Shown here piece after piece: positions 1 through 8,829 of a DNA stretch of 64,000 nucleotides (position 1 is the stretch's first letter; every line of letters begins with the position of its first letter). The stretch comes from Leptospira biflexa serovar Patoc strain 'Patoc 1 (Paris)' (GTDB lineage: Bacteria; Spirochaetota; Leptospiria; Leptospirales; Leptospiraceae). The DNA lies in NCBI RefSeq assembly GCF_000017685.1, contig NC_010602.1, positions 992,001-1,056,000 on the forward strand. The letters are read 5' to 3'. The notes below the pieces were generated by a model. That model was given only the letters and a program-made list of their open reading frames with translations, ran no database searches and was not told the origin of the DNA. A program made the position numbers and the translations under genes.

Positions 1-625
1 TTTTAGCACCAGCGGCTTCCAAAAATCGGCAAAGGCCTTGGACATGAGGTTCGGATGCGGCATTCCGAATGATCGTGGTGCCTTCTGCAAACACGGCGGC
101 CATCACTGCATTTTCTGTAGCCGTGACAGAGGTTTCATCGAGTAAAATGTCTTTTCCGAACAATCTGTCGGCAGTGAGCATGTACCCATCTGGGAAAACT
201 TCGATTTTGGCGCCAAGGGCTTCGAGGGCGAGAAGGTGAGTGTCCATCCGGCGACGTCCAATTTTGTCTCCACCAGGTTTTGGCAAAAACACTCGGCCTG
301 TACGGGCAAGGATTGGTCCTGCGAGAGTCACAGCCCCTCGGAGTTGGGAACAAAGTTCGTAAGGTAAGTCCGATTTCACTGGATTTTTTTTCTGGAAGAG
401 GTAGGATCCTTTTGTATCCAGAGATGTGATCTCTACACCAATGTGGCGGAGGACATCCATGAGTTTCAGGACATCGGCAATTTCAGGTAGGTTTTCTAAA
501 ATGACGTCCCCTTCCCAAAGTAGGAGAGCTCCAAGCAGTGGAAGGGCCTCGTTTTTATTCCCTTGGGGAACAATTGTCCCGTGGAGTGGATTTTTGCCGA
601 TAATTTTGAAGTAGGAAGAGCTCAC
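1..625 (-). CDS. murA: UDP-N-acetylglucosamine 1-carboxyvinyltransferase MurA (5' part; C-terminus beyond window)
   Basis: MurA transfers enolpyruvate from PEP to UDP-GlcNAc, the first committed cytoplasmic step of peptidoglycan synthesis. The minus strand reads open from a GTG at 625 to the window edge, giving the first 208 residues of about 420-430. The N-terminus carries the substrate-binding [11 protein letters not shown] segment (Lys24-Asn25), followed by [18 protein letters not shown]. In the active loop [12 protein letters not shown], residue 120 (bases 266-268, GTC on the plus strand) is Asp where E. coli has Cys115. The 625 start is preferred because GGAAG lies a few bases upstream; an in-frame GTG at 643 is the alternative. 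The next gene is divergent, 44 bases away. The family call is secure; the Cys-to-Asp exchange is directly visible. Confidence 0.93.
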   Translation of the reverse strand, partial: MSSSYFKIIGKNPLHGTIVPQGNKNEALPLLGALLLWEGDVILENLPEIADVLKLMDVLRHIGVEITSLDTKGSYLFQKKNPVKSDLPYELCSQLRGAVTLAGPILARTGRVFLPKPGGDKIGRRRMDTHLLALEALGAKIEVFPDGYMLTADRLFGKDILLDETSVTATENAVMAAVFAEGTTIIRNAASEPHVQGLCRFLEAAGAK

Positions 626-669
626 CTTACTTCCATTCGACACAACAGAGATATGAGGAAAAGTAATTT

Positions 670-1812
670 ATGATTTTTATGGCACAGGTCGTTTGGATTT
701 TTCCAAAATTTGATTCAATCTACATCTTTTACATCGTACTCATGGGACTTGCTGCCTTCATTTATATTAAGATCATGAACTATTTGCATCATAAACAAGC
801 AAATGTCGTAAACCATTGGGTCGAATTTCAAAGGTATGCCATTGCCAGAAAGTGCAACCAGGTAGAACTCAATATCTTACATAGTTTTTATGATGATCTC
901 AACGCAGAAGAACGGGAAGTGTATCTTTTGCCTGAAAACCGAAACAAACTCAAAAATGCATTGTATCGCTATTTTTTAAAATCGAATGCCAATACCACGG
1001 AAAAGGAAGTGAATTTGTTTGATAAACTCTTTCGGTCAGGAGTGGAATTCAAAAAAGAAATTTTATCGCTGAATGATTTGACAGTCGGGGAAGTGGGAGC
1101 CTTGGAAGCCGATGGAAGAGAGGAACTCACTTATGTGATGCAAAAAACGGCAGATGAATTGTTATTATCAGCAAAAGGAATCTCCAAAGACTTACTCGTT
1201 CCTGGGAAAGAGGCAAAATTATATGTCTTCAGGCCAAGTAGCGGTGGTTATCTTTTGGATGGAAGCGTTCTTCGTACCAATGAAAGTGGACTTATCTTTC
1301 ACTTTAATGGGAAGATCGAACGTAAGGGTGAATCCCATTTGATGTTAACCGATAAGATTTCCATTACAGTTTCTCCTTGGCCACCACCTGAACAAAAAAA
1401 AGATTTGGAACTCGATAAAAACAAATTATTACTCAGTGAAGAAAACATTGATAAACAGTTAGAAGTTTTGAAACGAATCGCAAAAGACCAAAAGGAAAAT
1501 AATGAAAAAAGATTTGATATCAAGGAAACGGCAAAACCTTTCATCACACTTTCGGAACGATTGAGTGACCGAGGGATTTTATTTACCTTCCCTTCGGGGA
1601 TCTCTTCTGAGATTTGGAAACACCAAGACCTTTGGGAAGTGATTTTTAGTTTCGAAAAGGGACCTGAGTTTCGGATTCGTTCAAAAATGATGCCCACCAA
1701 ACAAAAGTCAGATTTGTATCTTTTACGATATGTCGATGCCGATGAGGAGATGCGGAAATCTTTGTATGAAGAAATCCGCAAACGTGGAGGAGTAAGAGAG
1801 GTGTTAACATAA
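670..1812 (+). CDS. Conserved membrane-anchored protein, possibly PilZ-like
   Basis: This 380-residue protein has one clear N-terminal membrane segment (about residues 15-35) and a long cytoplasmic part. I do not recognise it with certainty. The middle (AKLYVFRPSSGGYLLDGSVLRTNE, in two blocks) and the C-terminus (ERLSDRGILFTF, then YLLRYVDADEEMRKSLYEEIRKRG) resemble the beta-strand layout and closing helix of PilZ-type c-di-GMP receptors. The usual RxxxR motif is absent, so any c-di-GMP binding is doubtful. ATG 670 is preferred over ATG 679 because GAGG lies upstream. It is divergent from murA and convergent with the GH3 gene, and its stop codon lies in the loop of a perfect 10-bp inverted repeat. 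Confidence 0.75.
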   Translation: MIFMAQVVWIFPKFDSIYIFYIVLMGLAAFIYIKIMNYLHHKQANVVNHWVEFQRYAIARKCNQVELNILHSFYDDLNAEEREVYLLPENRNKLKNALYRYFLKSNANTTEKEVNLFDKLFRSGVEFKKEILSLNDLTVGEVGALEADGREELTYVMQKTADELLLSAKGISKDLLVPGKEAKLYVFRPSSGGYLLDGSVLRTNESGLIFHFNGKIERKGESHLMLTDKISITVSPWPPPEQKKDLELDKNKLLLSEENIDKQLEVLKRIAKDQKENNEKRFDIKETAKPFITLSERLSDRGILFTFPSGISSEIWKHQDLWEVIFSFEKGPEFRIRSKMMPTKQKSDLYLLRYVDADEEMRKSLYEEIRKRGGVREVLT

Positions 1813-1823
1813 TCCTCTCTTAC
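1792..1823. terminator. Bidirectional terminator-like hairpin between convergent genes
   Basis: GTAAGAGAGG (1792-1801) and CCTCTCTTAC (1814-1823) are perfect 10-base inverted arms around a 12-base loop containing the TAA of the upstream plus-strand gene. The minus-strand GH3 gene ends at 1827. The position between convergent genes suits a shared terminator. There is no strong T-tract, so rho-independent activity is not certain. Confidence 0.55.
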
Positions 1824-1826
1824 ATC

Positions 1827-3593
1827 TTATAAACTTTCGGGGAAAGCACCTTTGGATGGTGTTTTTGCTTCTTTTGATAATAAAATCAAATCTACCTTGG
1901 GGATTTCTTTTCCTGAGGTAAGTTTGGAACCCATAGCTTCCCAAGATCCAACAGTTAACGAAAATGACAATAGATACTCTAAGTTCTTAAGTTCCGGCAA
2001 TTGGATGAAGGGAGTTCCTCCGTGCATCACAAGGAATCGTTTGTTTGGGAATTTTTTTGCAAGTCCAACAACCATTTTTACCTCTGCTTCTGAGGTGGAA
2101 TCAAACAGATACGTTGTGAAATTCTTTTGTTTCGTAAAACTTGAAAATGATTTAGAAGAGGCAGATTGGATCTTTTTGGATTTTAAAAACTCTTTGAGTC
2201 TTGGGTTTTTGACAAAGGAAACCGTTTGTTCGGGAACAATGGTTGCAGTCACAACTGATTTTGGATAAGCTCGTATGGAGTCTTCATTGATTTCTTTGGC
2301 AAAGTTTTGAGACTCACTTAATTTTTTGTATCGTTCGTTCCTTTCTTTTTCCCATGCCAAAAGGAATTCTTTTTGTTTTTGGTTTTCGTCATAAACATTC
2401 GGTAGGATGGAATTTTTATCATAAATCCCAAGTTCTAATTTTTTTCGAATTTGTTTTTGGACTGCTTCTTTTAGTAGATCGTGTTTTTTTCCTTCTTTGT
2501 CCACAAATTCAAATTCCCCATTTTTGTAAGCATCCATGAGTTGTGCTTTGAACTTTTTGGCGGTTTCTCCCCAACTGGTGAGTAAAACGATATTGGCACC
2601 TGCGAGGATGGTGAGAACTCCTGGACGATCCTTTTCATAATTTTTAGAGATGGCATGCATCTCCATCGCATCCGTAATGATGATTCCATCAAACTGTAAT
2701 GACTTTCGTAAAACATCTGTTAGAATCGTTTTGGAAAGTGTGGCTGGGAAATTAGGATCAATTTTTGGATATACGATATGAGCCGACATCACAGCTTCCG
2801 CGCCACCACGGATGGACTCTTGGAACGGAACCAGTTCCAGTTTTTCTAATTCGGTTAAACTTTTATTAATGATCGGAAGGCCCAAGTGACTATCCACAGT
2901 TGTGTCTCCATGCCCTGGGAAATGTTTGATCACAGGCAAACAACCACCAGCCCGTGCACCTCGCTCATAGGCAACGGCAACGTCAGAAACACGATGGACA
3001 TCTGATCCAAACGAACGTGTGTTAATGACTGGGTTGAGAGGGTTGTTATTGATATCGAGAACTGGTGCAAATAAAAAATTGAGGCCAAGGCTTCTTAATT
3101 CATAAGAAGTCACAAACCCAACAATCTCACCCCATTCTTTTTTTCCAGTTTGGCCCACAGCCATGGCACCAGGATAATGAGTGATTCCATCTTGGACTCG
3201 AAACACGCGTCCTCCTTCTTGGTCAGTGGAGATGAGAAATGGGGGGAGGCCATTTTCTTTTGCGGAACGTTGTAGGTTTTCTGTGAGAGAGAGGATTTCT
3301 TCTTTTTTCCCTAAGTTTTTTCCAAAGAGGATGATGCCACCAGGTTTTGTTTGTTTGATTTCATCGAGGGCAATTTGGTCAACTGTCTTCGAAGGGATGG
3401 CGATGTGGATGGTTTGTCCAACTAGTTCCTCCTCTGTCATTGCATTGGTGATGGACCATGCTTTTTCATCCAACCAAACCTTTCGTTCGTTGGCGGCAAG
3501 TTCGGTGAGGTAAAATCCGAAACAATAGGACGATCCAAAAAATCCGAATAAAAGGAAAAGGGAAAAGGTGGTACGAAGGAGAACTTGGTTCAT
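1827..3593 (-). CDS. Glycoside hydrolase family 3 protein, NagZ-like beta-N-acetylhexosaminidase
   Basis: This 588-residue exported enzyme has an N-terminal hydrophobic signal (residues 5-25; GSSYC might be a lipobox). The GH3 catalytic domain follows: GGIILFGKN, STDQEGGRVFR, then KHFPGHGDTTVDSHLGLP carrying the NagZ-type His/Asp general acid-base dyad, SAHIVYP, and IITDAMEMHAI with the nucleophilic Asp. NagZ enzymes remove GlcNAc from muropeptides; classical NagZ is cytoplasmic and about 340 residues. This protein is exported and has an extra C-terminal domain of about 200 residues, so a periplasmic or surface GlcNAc-releasing role is plausible but the substrate is unproven. It is monocistronic and convergent with the upstream gene. 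Confidence 0.88.
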   Translation of the reverse strand: MNQVLLRTTFSLFLLFGFFGSSYCFGFYLTELAANERKVWLDEKAWSITNAMTEEELVGQTIHIAIPSKTVDQIALDEIKQTKPGGIILFGKNLGKKEEILSLTENLQRSAKENGLPPFLISTDQEGGRVFRVQDGITHYPGAMAVGQTGKKEWGEIVGFVTSYELRSLGLNFLFAPVLDINNNPLNPVINTRSFGSDVHRVSDVAVAYERGARAGGCLPVIKHFPGHGDTTVDSHLGLPIINKSLTELEKLELVPFQESIRGGAEAVMSAHIVYPKIDPNFPATLSKTILTDVLRKSLQFDGIIITDAMEMHAISKNYEKDRPGVLTILAGANIVLLTSWGETAKKFKAQLMDAYKNGEFEFVDKEGKKHDLLKEAVQKQIRKKLELGIYDKNSILPNVYDENQKQKEFLLAWEKERNERYKKLSESQNFAKEINEDSIRAYPKSVVTATIVPEQTVSFVKNPRLKEFLKSKKIQSASSKSFSSFTKQKNFTTYLFDSTSEAEVKMVVGLAKKFPNKRFLVMHGGTPFIQLPELKNLEYLLSFSLTVGSWEAMGSKLTSGKEIPKVDLILLSKEAKTPSKGAFPESL

Positions 3594-3684
3594 AGACTAT
3601 GGATGTAGGATTTAGGAGGTGCTTTTCTAAGACAACTACGAAAAATATGAGACTTGTTTTGGGTTTGTATCGTCTGAGTCATTA

Positions 3685-4854
3685 GTGGATGATTTTTATA
3701 AAAACCTAAAGCCCAGTTCCCAGTTTCAATCTATATTTGAAGATACCATTGTATCCAAAGTACCAGATGATTGGTTTGTCCTCATCACAGATATTGTTGG
3801 TTCCACAAAAGCAATCGAAGAAGGGCGTTATAAGGACGTGAACACGGCGGGGGGACTCACTGCCATTGCGGTGGCCAATGTGTATGGCCATATGGATTTT
3901 CCGTTTGTGTTTGGTGGGGATGGGGTTACATTTTTACTTCCTATCAATTTACTCTTTCCCATTCGGTCAGCAATTGCTGATACAATCTCCCAAGTGAAAG
4001 CTGCGTTTGGGTTAGAGATGCGTGCAGGGATTGTTCCTGTACAGGAATTGTATCGTGCAGGTACTGAGTTATTTTTAAGTAAATTTAAGGCTTCCGAGCA
4101 TTACGTACAATGTTCTCTCTTTGGAACCGCATTGCCACTCGCCGAACAATGGATCAAAGAAGGGAAAGACGAATCCTATCTCGTCCGCGAGAATGAAAAA
4201 ATTCTCCCAGCAGACTTTACTGGTTTTACGTGTCGTTGGAAAGATGTCCCGAGTGAACGGGGAGAGATCGTTTCTCTCATTGTCAAACCGAACCATTCTG
4301 ATTTGGAAGTTTGTAAAAAAATTGTGACTCGTGTTTTGAATTTCATTCGATCTGAATACGGGGAAGAAAAGGACTACCATCCACTCAGTTTGAATCAAAT
4401 TGAATTGGACAATGGTGATCACTTACGAAAAGAAGCAGTGGCAAGGACAGGAAAACATTCTGGGTTAAAGTTTCGCCTAACACTCATGCAAATTTGGATC
4501 GAAAGGACTTTGATGGCCGCAGCGATCCGTTGGAAACTCCCAATCAAATCGGGTCATTATTCTTTGGACCGACTGAAAGAATACCAAGTGATGTCTGCTG
4601 ATTTTCGAAAGTATGATGGTACCCTCAAAATGGTGATTGATGGATCCAAAAAACATCGGCTTGCCCTCGAACGTTTTTTAGAGCAGTTGGAGAGGGAAGG
4701 TTTGCTTCATTATGGAATGTTTGTATCGAACCGGTCGCTTATGACCTGTGTTTTGAAGGTGGCGTCTTCCGCCGAAGTACATTTTGTGGATGGGGCTGAT
4801 GGTGGTTTTGCAATGGCCGCCAAAGTTTTGAAGGAAAAGTTAAAAGTAAATTGA
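3685..4854 (+). CDS. DUF3095 family protein, nucleotide-cyclase-like
   Basis: This 389-residue cytoplasmic protein starts at a GTG. Near the N-terminus, VLITDIVGSTKAIEEGRYKD (Asp36) looks like the first metal-binding Asp of class III nucleotide cyclases, and VFGGDGVTFLLP (residues 75-86) resembles the second metal site. The rest matches my memory of the DUF3095 family, with a winged-helix-like C-terminus. The cyclase-like start is visible; activity is inferred and untested for most of the family. No Shine-Dalgarno sequence is obvious upstream, so the start is less certain. It stands alone between the GH3 gene and the Calx-beta gene; a hairpin follows its stop. Confidence 0.8.
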   Translation: MDDFYKNLKPSSQFQSIFEDTIVSKVPDDWFVLITDIVGSTKAIEEGRYKDVNTAGGLTAIAVANVYGHMDFPFVFGGDGVTFLLPINLLFPIRSAIADTISQVKAAFGLEMRAGIVPVQELYRAGTELFLSKFKASEHYVQCSLFGTALPLAEQWIKEGKDESYLVRENEKILPADFTGFTCRWKDVPSERGEIVSLIVKPNHSDLEVCKKIVTRVLNFIRSEYGEEKDYHPLSLNQIELDNGDHLRKEAVARTGKHSGLKFRLTLMQIWIERTLMAAAIRWKLPIKSGHYSLDRLKEYQVMSADFRKYDGTLKMVIDGSKKHRLALERFLEQLEREGLLHYGMFVSNRSLMTCVLKVASSAEVHFVDGADGGFAMAAKVLKEKLKVN

Positions 4855-4873
4855 AAGAGGTTGAAGGAGATCA

Positions 4874-4902
4874 CTGAATGGAAATTTGTTTTTCCCATTC
4901 AG
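4874..4902. terminator. Terminator-like hairpin after the DUF3095 gene
   Basis: CTGAATGG (4874-4881) and CCATTCAG (4895-4902) form an 8-base stem with a 13-base loop, 19 bases after the stop at 4854 and in the convergent gap before the Calx-beta gene. The T-rich part lies in the loop, not after the stem, so termination is only likely. Confidence 0.4.
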
Positions 4903-5013
4903 TTTGGTATGGTTCTAAGGTGTTAACGATTCTATTCTTCAACACAAATCAGTTTTTTCTGTAAGTCACACCTTCTATCAGCACTCGCAATGGTTACCGA
5001 ATACCAATTCCTG

Positions 5014-5032
5014 CATAGACTTAAAGTCTATG
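5014..5032. terminator. Perfect 9-bp inverted repeat downstream of the Calx-beta gene
   Basis: CATAGACTT (5014-5022) and AAGTCTATG (5024-5032) flank a single A. The element sits 57 bases beyond the 3' end of the minus-strand Calx-beta gene (5090) and could end its transcript. The rest of the 235-base convergent gap 4855-5089 shows no gene that I can support. Confidence 0.4.
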
Positions 5033-5089
5033 TAGGACAAAGAATCAATTTACTTTCCTTCGATCTTTCCTGATTTTCAATTCGTCGTT

Positions 5090-7840
5090 TTATTGTTGGA
5101 CACAAATTAATTTTTTAGTCGCCGAACAAATGGATTCCTGACTCGAAATGCTCGTGTTAGTCGCCATAGTCCAAGTTTGACCATATAAATAAGAGCTTGG
5201 TGTCGATGGGCAGTTTTGATACGTAAATCCGTTACAATTGTGTATGTATGTTAATCCATCTCCCGGGCATGTTGGTGTGGAAATTTGTGTAGCTGGAGTC
5301 AGAGTGTTTGTCATCCCCGTCCAATACTGGTCACCAACGGTTGAAAATGAACGTGGTAAGCTAGTTGGATCAAATCCGGCAGACCCATTTGCAATGAATA
5401 ACCTCGTATGTTCATCACTACAGTTGGTGTATCCAGAACTATTACATCGATAATAATGCCTTAGAGCAGTTAACACCCAGTTGGTGCCATTGGGAACTCT
5501 ATCATTTGTAACACCACCAGAGCTATCGCTAACAATAAGCGCCTTATAGGTTCCAACGGGAACCCCTCCTGGTTTGTTGTTGTTACATGTGTCATCTGCA
5601 GCAAACACACCTTGTGCTGTCATTTCACCATTATAACTAGAAGTGGTTACGAAGATTGCTTTCCCCGCAGGTTCATCATCTTCATTGGTGATGCTATGGT
5701 CTCCGGGGTCTGCTGCATTTTGGTAATTGGTATCGGTGTTTGCCACCATCACCAATTGGATGTCAAAGGATTGGTTCCCGTCTGCATACGAATCATCAAG
5801 TCCTGTGACCGTGAAAGTTTGTTTTTTAGCTGAACTTGCACAACCAGAATCAGAAGCATTGCCTGGTTCCACTTCGCTATTTACAGGGAAGGTGATGGGC
5901 GAAGATGTGATGGTCCCACACTCCCCAGAAGCAGCTGTTCCCGCCGTATAAGATTTGCAACTGATGTTGAGGACGACTGGTTGTGTTGGGTTATTCCCAC
6001 CCAAACAAACGGAAACTGTCGCCGTATTTGCCGTGTTTTCTCTTGGGTTCCCCACATGAGAAATATAAAATGCCTTTTCATCATCGGTGGTAGCTGCATA
6101 CACATCGATAGGATCATACGTGAGTCCACCAGATGATGTTAATGTAGTCACCGTCCAATTTTGTGTTAAATCCACGAGGATATCATCCACATGCGTTAAC
6201 ACAATTTGGTTTGCCCCGCCTGTTTCCATAAAATTGTAGTTAGATGAAGAAACTGTCACGTTCGCAGGGACGGTTCCTTCTGAGGTATCTGTACTATTGA
6301 GGCCAATTGTCACATCCGATCCAGGTGTGGACTGAGCAATCATCCAGAGATTGGTGGAACCACCTTCCGCGGCTGTCAAACGATCTCCTATGATCCCTCG
6401 CGCTGAACCAGAAAAATTACATGGTTGGAGGAGGTGGGATCCATCATTATCACAAGAGCGAACACTGAATGTAGGTTCTGCGACAGTGGTATTGTACGTA
6501 GCATCGGCAGAAGAGGCAACAAACGAAACAGTATAGTCCGCATTTCCAGTGTTAGCTGAATCTGATTTCCCTTCCACTTGGAAGGTTTGGTAGGTGTTCC
6601 AATCCGTTGTCGTGAAGGTAAGTGTTGGGGTCAGGATCGTACATTTATTTCCACAGTTGGAGGAAAACGTAAGTGTTACGTTATTTGTTGGTTTGGTTCT
6701 GAGTTTGAGTTGGAAATTTGAGTATTTCGTTCCAAACTGATTACTTTCATCGGTCGCAAACCGCATCACAGATCCTCCCGCTGCCCCTGTGGTTCCCGTT
6801 GTTGAATCAAATCGCATATAGGCGTATCCAGGAACACTTTGGTCACGGTTGTAAACGACCACATTCCTTGGTTTGATGCCATTGTAGTCAGCATCAGTGC
6901 TACTGGTATTGGAAACTTCTACCGTATAGGTTTTGATCCCATCAATTTCTAAATCATCAACAGAGGTGATGGTGACTGCTTGTGGAGTGTTAAAGTTGGC
7001 AGTCGTGAAGGTAAGAGTTTTCGGATTTGCGGTTCCTTCTCTATTGCTTGCATTGACGGAATCAAATACTTCGTTAATGGGGATCGTGACATTGGCAGTG
7101 GGTGCTGTTCGTAAGACCACTTGGAAGGTACCGTTCGTTGCTGTTGCCGAAGGGCCTGGTTCTTCCATCACTCGAGAGATATTGGAAACTCGCACACCTG
7201 GACCTTCATCATCTTCTACAGAGACTGAAATATCACAGGCATCTTTGCCAGAATAGGTTCCCGAAACTTCGTCTCCACTCCCATCTTTTTGGGTCATGGT
7301 TCCGAGAGCGACTGTCATTGGATTTACTTGGGCACTCCTGTCCGCGTCTTGGGCTACGGTAAATGTAAAACACTGCCTTGCTGCTACACCATTTCCAGTA
7401 AACGTGAGTTTGGTGGGTATCGCCTCATCGGGTGCAGGGAATGTTTTGAGTGAAGTGATCCTTGCTCCATAATTGGAAGTCACAGAGACAGGGATGTCCA
7501 AACTCCCGCTAAAAGGGACTGTTGGATAAATACAGGTTTGAAAGGAACGATACCCCCAAGCAGTCCCGCCATCGGTGTCTACATCTGTGAGTCCGTTCTC
7601 ACTTACGGTGCTAAATGTGGAATTCACATCCCCATCTTCCACAAGGGAAACAAGATTTGTTGAAATGGTGACATCACTTGAACAAGCGATCGTTTGTTGG
7701 TTTCCAAACACACGATCAAACTGTTCACTCAACCCAAATAAAAACGTATCACTGGCAGAGACTCTTCCGCTACATGAAATGAGGAGAGATACGAGTGTGA
7801 TCAAAATAGTGAAGTACAAAGTGTTCTTTCTAAAGTTCAT
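5090..7840 (-). CDS. Large Calx-beta repeat lipoprotein with C-terminal DUF1554 domain
   Basis: This 916-residue lipoprotein has the signal peptide MNFRKNTLYFTILITLVSLL followed by ISC-S, with Cys23 as lipidation site. ATG 7840 is chosen because it places this signal at the N-terminus; reading frames further upstream add only a non-signal tail. The body consists of tandem beta-sandwich repeats of about 120 residues with Calx-beta features (TFTTANFNTPQAVTITSVDD, DYNG and repeats ending in ED or DD). The last 190 residues, from GKAIFVTTSSYNGEM to the Cys-rich KKLICVQQ, resemble DUF1554, a domain I associate with Leptospira. The protein is probably surface-exposed and may bind Ca2+, but no ligand is shown. 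It is divergent from the OmpA-like gene. Confidence 0.85.
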   Translation of the reverse strand: MNFRKNTLYFTILITLVSLLISCSGRVSASDTFLFGLSEQFDRVFGNQQTIACSSDVTISTNLVSLVEDGDVNSTFSTVSENGLTDVDTDGGTAWGYRSFQTCIYPTVPFSGSLDIPVSVTSNYGARITSLKTFPAPDEAIPTKLTFTGNGVAARQCFTFTVAQDADRSAQVNPMTVALGTMTQKDGSGDEVSGTYSGKDACDISVSVEDDEGPGVRVSNISRVMEEPGPSATATNGTFQVVLRTAPTANVTIPINEVFDSVNASNREGTANPKTLTFTTANFNTPQAVTITSVDDLEIDGIKTYTVEVSNTSSTDADYNGIKPRNVVVYNRDQSVPGYAYMRFDSTTGTTGAAGGSVMRFATDESNQFGTKYSNFQLKLRTKPTNNVTLTFSSNCGNKCTILTPTLTFTTTDWNTYQTFQVEGKSDSANTGNADYTVSFVASSADATYNTTVAEPTFSVRSCDNDGSHLLQPCNFSGSARGIIGDRLTAAEGGSTNLWMIAQSTPGSDVTIGLNSTDTSEGTVPANVTVSSSNYNFMETGGANQIVLTHVDDILVDLTQNWTVTTLTSSGGLTYDPIDVYAATTDDEKAFYISHVGNPRENTANTATVSVCLGGNNPTQPVVLNISCKSYTAGTAASGECGTITSSPITFPVNSEVEPGNASDSGCASSAKKQTFTVTGLDDSYADGNQSFDIQLVMVANTDTNYQNAADPGDHSITNEDDEPAGKAIFVTTSSYNGEMTAQGVFAADDTCNNNKPGGVPVGTYKALIVSDSSGGVTNDRVPNGTNWVLTALRHYYRCNSSGYTNCSDEHTRLFIANGSAGFDPTSLPRSFSTVGDQYWTGMTNTLTPATQISTPTCPGDGLTYIHNCNGFTYQNCPSTPSSYLYGQTWTMATNTSISSQESICSATKKLICVQQ

Positions 7841-8139
7841 AAAAAATTTCCAAATAGGAATGCGTTTTGATAAAACAAAGAATGTTTGCCAATCGCATTG
7901 TGGCAATGAAAATCTCTAACACACATAGAAAGATGAAAACTATAACTAAAGTTAATCATTGTTTGTTTTTTAGGCAAACATCGTTAGTTGTAGTATTACA
8001 TTTGGTGGTTCTACTAAGCAAGTGTGGCAATGGTAAGGAAAAAATGAGATAAGGTTTGGAAATAAATTTCTGTTCGTTCTCCCTTTGAATTATCAATTGA
8101 TTTCTTATGTTGGTGCAAAAGATAAGGACAGTTTGTTTT
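7841..8139. promoter_or_regulatory. 299-bp divergent promoter region
   Basis: This is the longest gene-free stretch of the window. It separates the divergent Calx-beta and OmpA-like lipoprotein genes and must hold both promoters. Small inverted repeats are visible, such as TTGCCA (7886-7891) with TGGCAA (7901-7906), and GTTTG with CAAAC near 7960-7980. None is strong enough to name an operator, and I see no convincing -35/-10 pair. Confidence 0.35.
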
Positions 8140-8829
8140 ATGTTTAGAAATTTATTGATCATTTTGATTGCTTCCCTTTTTGGATTCCAATGCCAAACCA
8201 CCACCAATCCAGAGTGGATGGAGTCTGAATCCTTCCAAAAGTTCTGCGGTTGTGTTCATATCGATGAAACCAAACCGAGTGAACATCTCGGCAGTTTGCC
8301 TGTGGGTTCTTTAGATAAACTAGGGACACCAGATTATTTAGAAAAATTATACAAAGGTCTTCGCAGTGACTTTGAACACACAGGCACTCCATTCGAAGAA
8401 GTAGGTGGGAGCCTTGTTGCCAAAGGGGTGGAACTGAAACGGATCGAAGACGATGAAAAAAGATTACGTGAACTCCTCATCATCATTGATGGAGACGTCG
8501 CCTTCCCTTCCGGAAAATCAACACTCACTCCCAAAGCAAAGGAACTCATTGCAAAAGTAGGGGATGCGATGGAAGCATACCCGGAAACCAATTGTCGGAT
8601 TGGTGGGCATACTGACAGCGTGGGTGCTTTTTCAATGAATTTGAAATTGAGCAAAGAAAGATCCCAGTCCGTAAAAAGGGAACTCAAACTCGTTCACAAA
8701 ATTGCAGAAGAGCGATTTAAGGAAGTAGATGGGTATGCGGACCAGCAGAAAATCGTTGATACCATGTTAGCTGAGAAAAAAAACCGTAGGACCGAAATTT
8801 ACGTAGGGACAGTTCGCATTGTTTATTAA
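8140..8829 (+). CDS. OmpA-family peptidoglycan-associated lipoprotein
   Basis: This 229-residue lipoprotein has signal MFRNLLIILIASLFG and lipobox FQC. ATG 8140 is preferred over ATG 8107 because it puts the signal first. The C-terminal half is an OmpA domain: an IIIDGDVAFPSGKSTLTPKA strand-turn, then GHTDSVGAFSMNLKLSKERSQSV, which keeps the Asp and Arg that bind diaminopimelate in this family. It probably tethers the outer membrane to peptidoglycan. Its 3' end overlaps the next gene by 11 bases, suggesting translational coupling and a functional pair. Confidence 0.87.
   Translation: MFRNLLIILIASLFGFQCQTTTNPEWMESESFQKFCGCVHIDETKPSEHLGSLPVGSLDKLGTPDYLEKLYKGLRSDFEHTGTPFEEVGGSLVAKGVELKRIEDDEKRLRELLIIIDGDVAFPSGKSTLTPKAKELIAKVGDAMEAYPETNCRIGGHTDSVGAFSMNLKLSKERSQSVKRELKLVHKIAEERFKEVDGYADQQKIVDTMLAEKKNRRTEIYVGTVRIVY

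Noticed and set aside
1299..1781. 160-residue minus-strand reading frame inside the 670-1812 gene
   Set aside because: It is antisense to a gene with a good start and a membrane anchor, has no recognisable motif and a Ser/Phe-rich composition typical of shadow frames.
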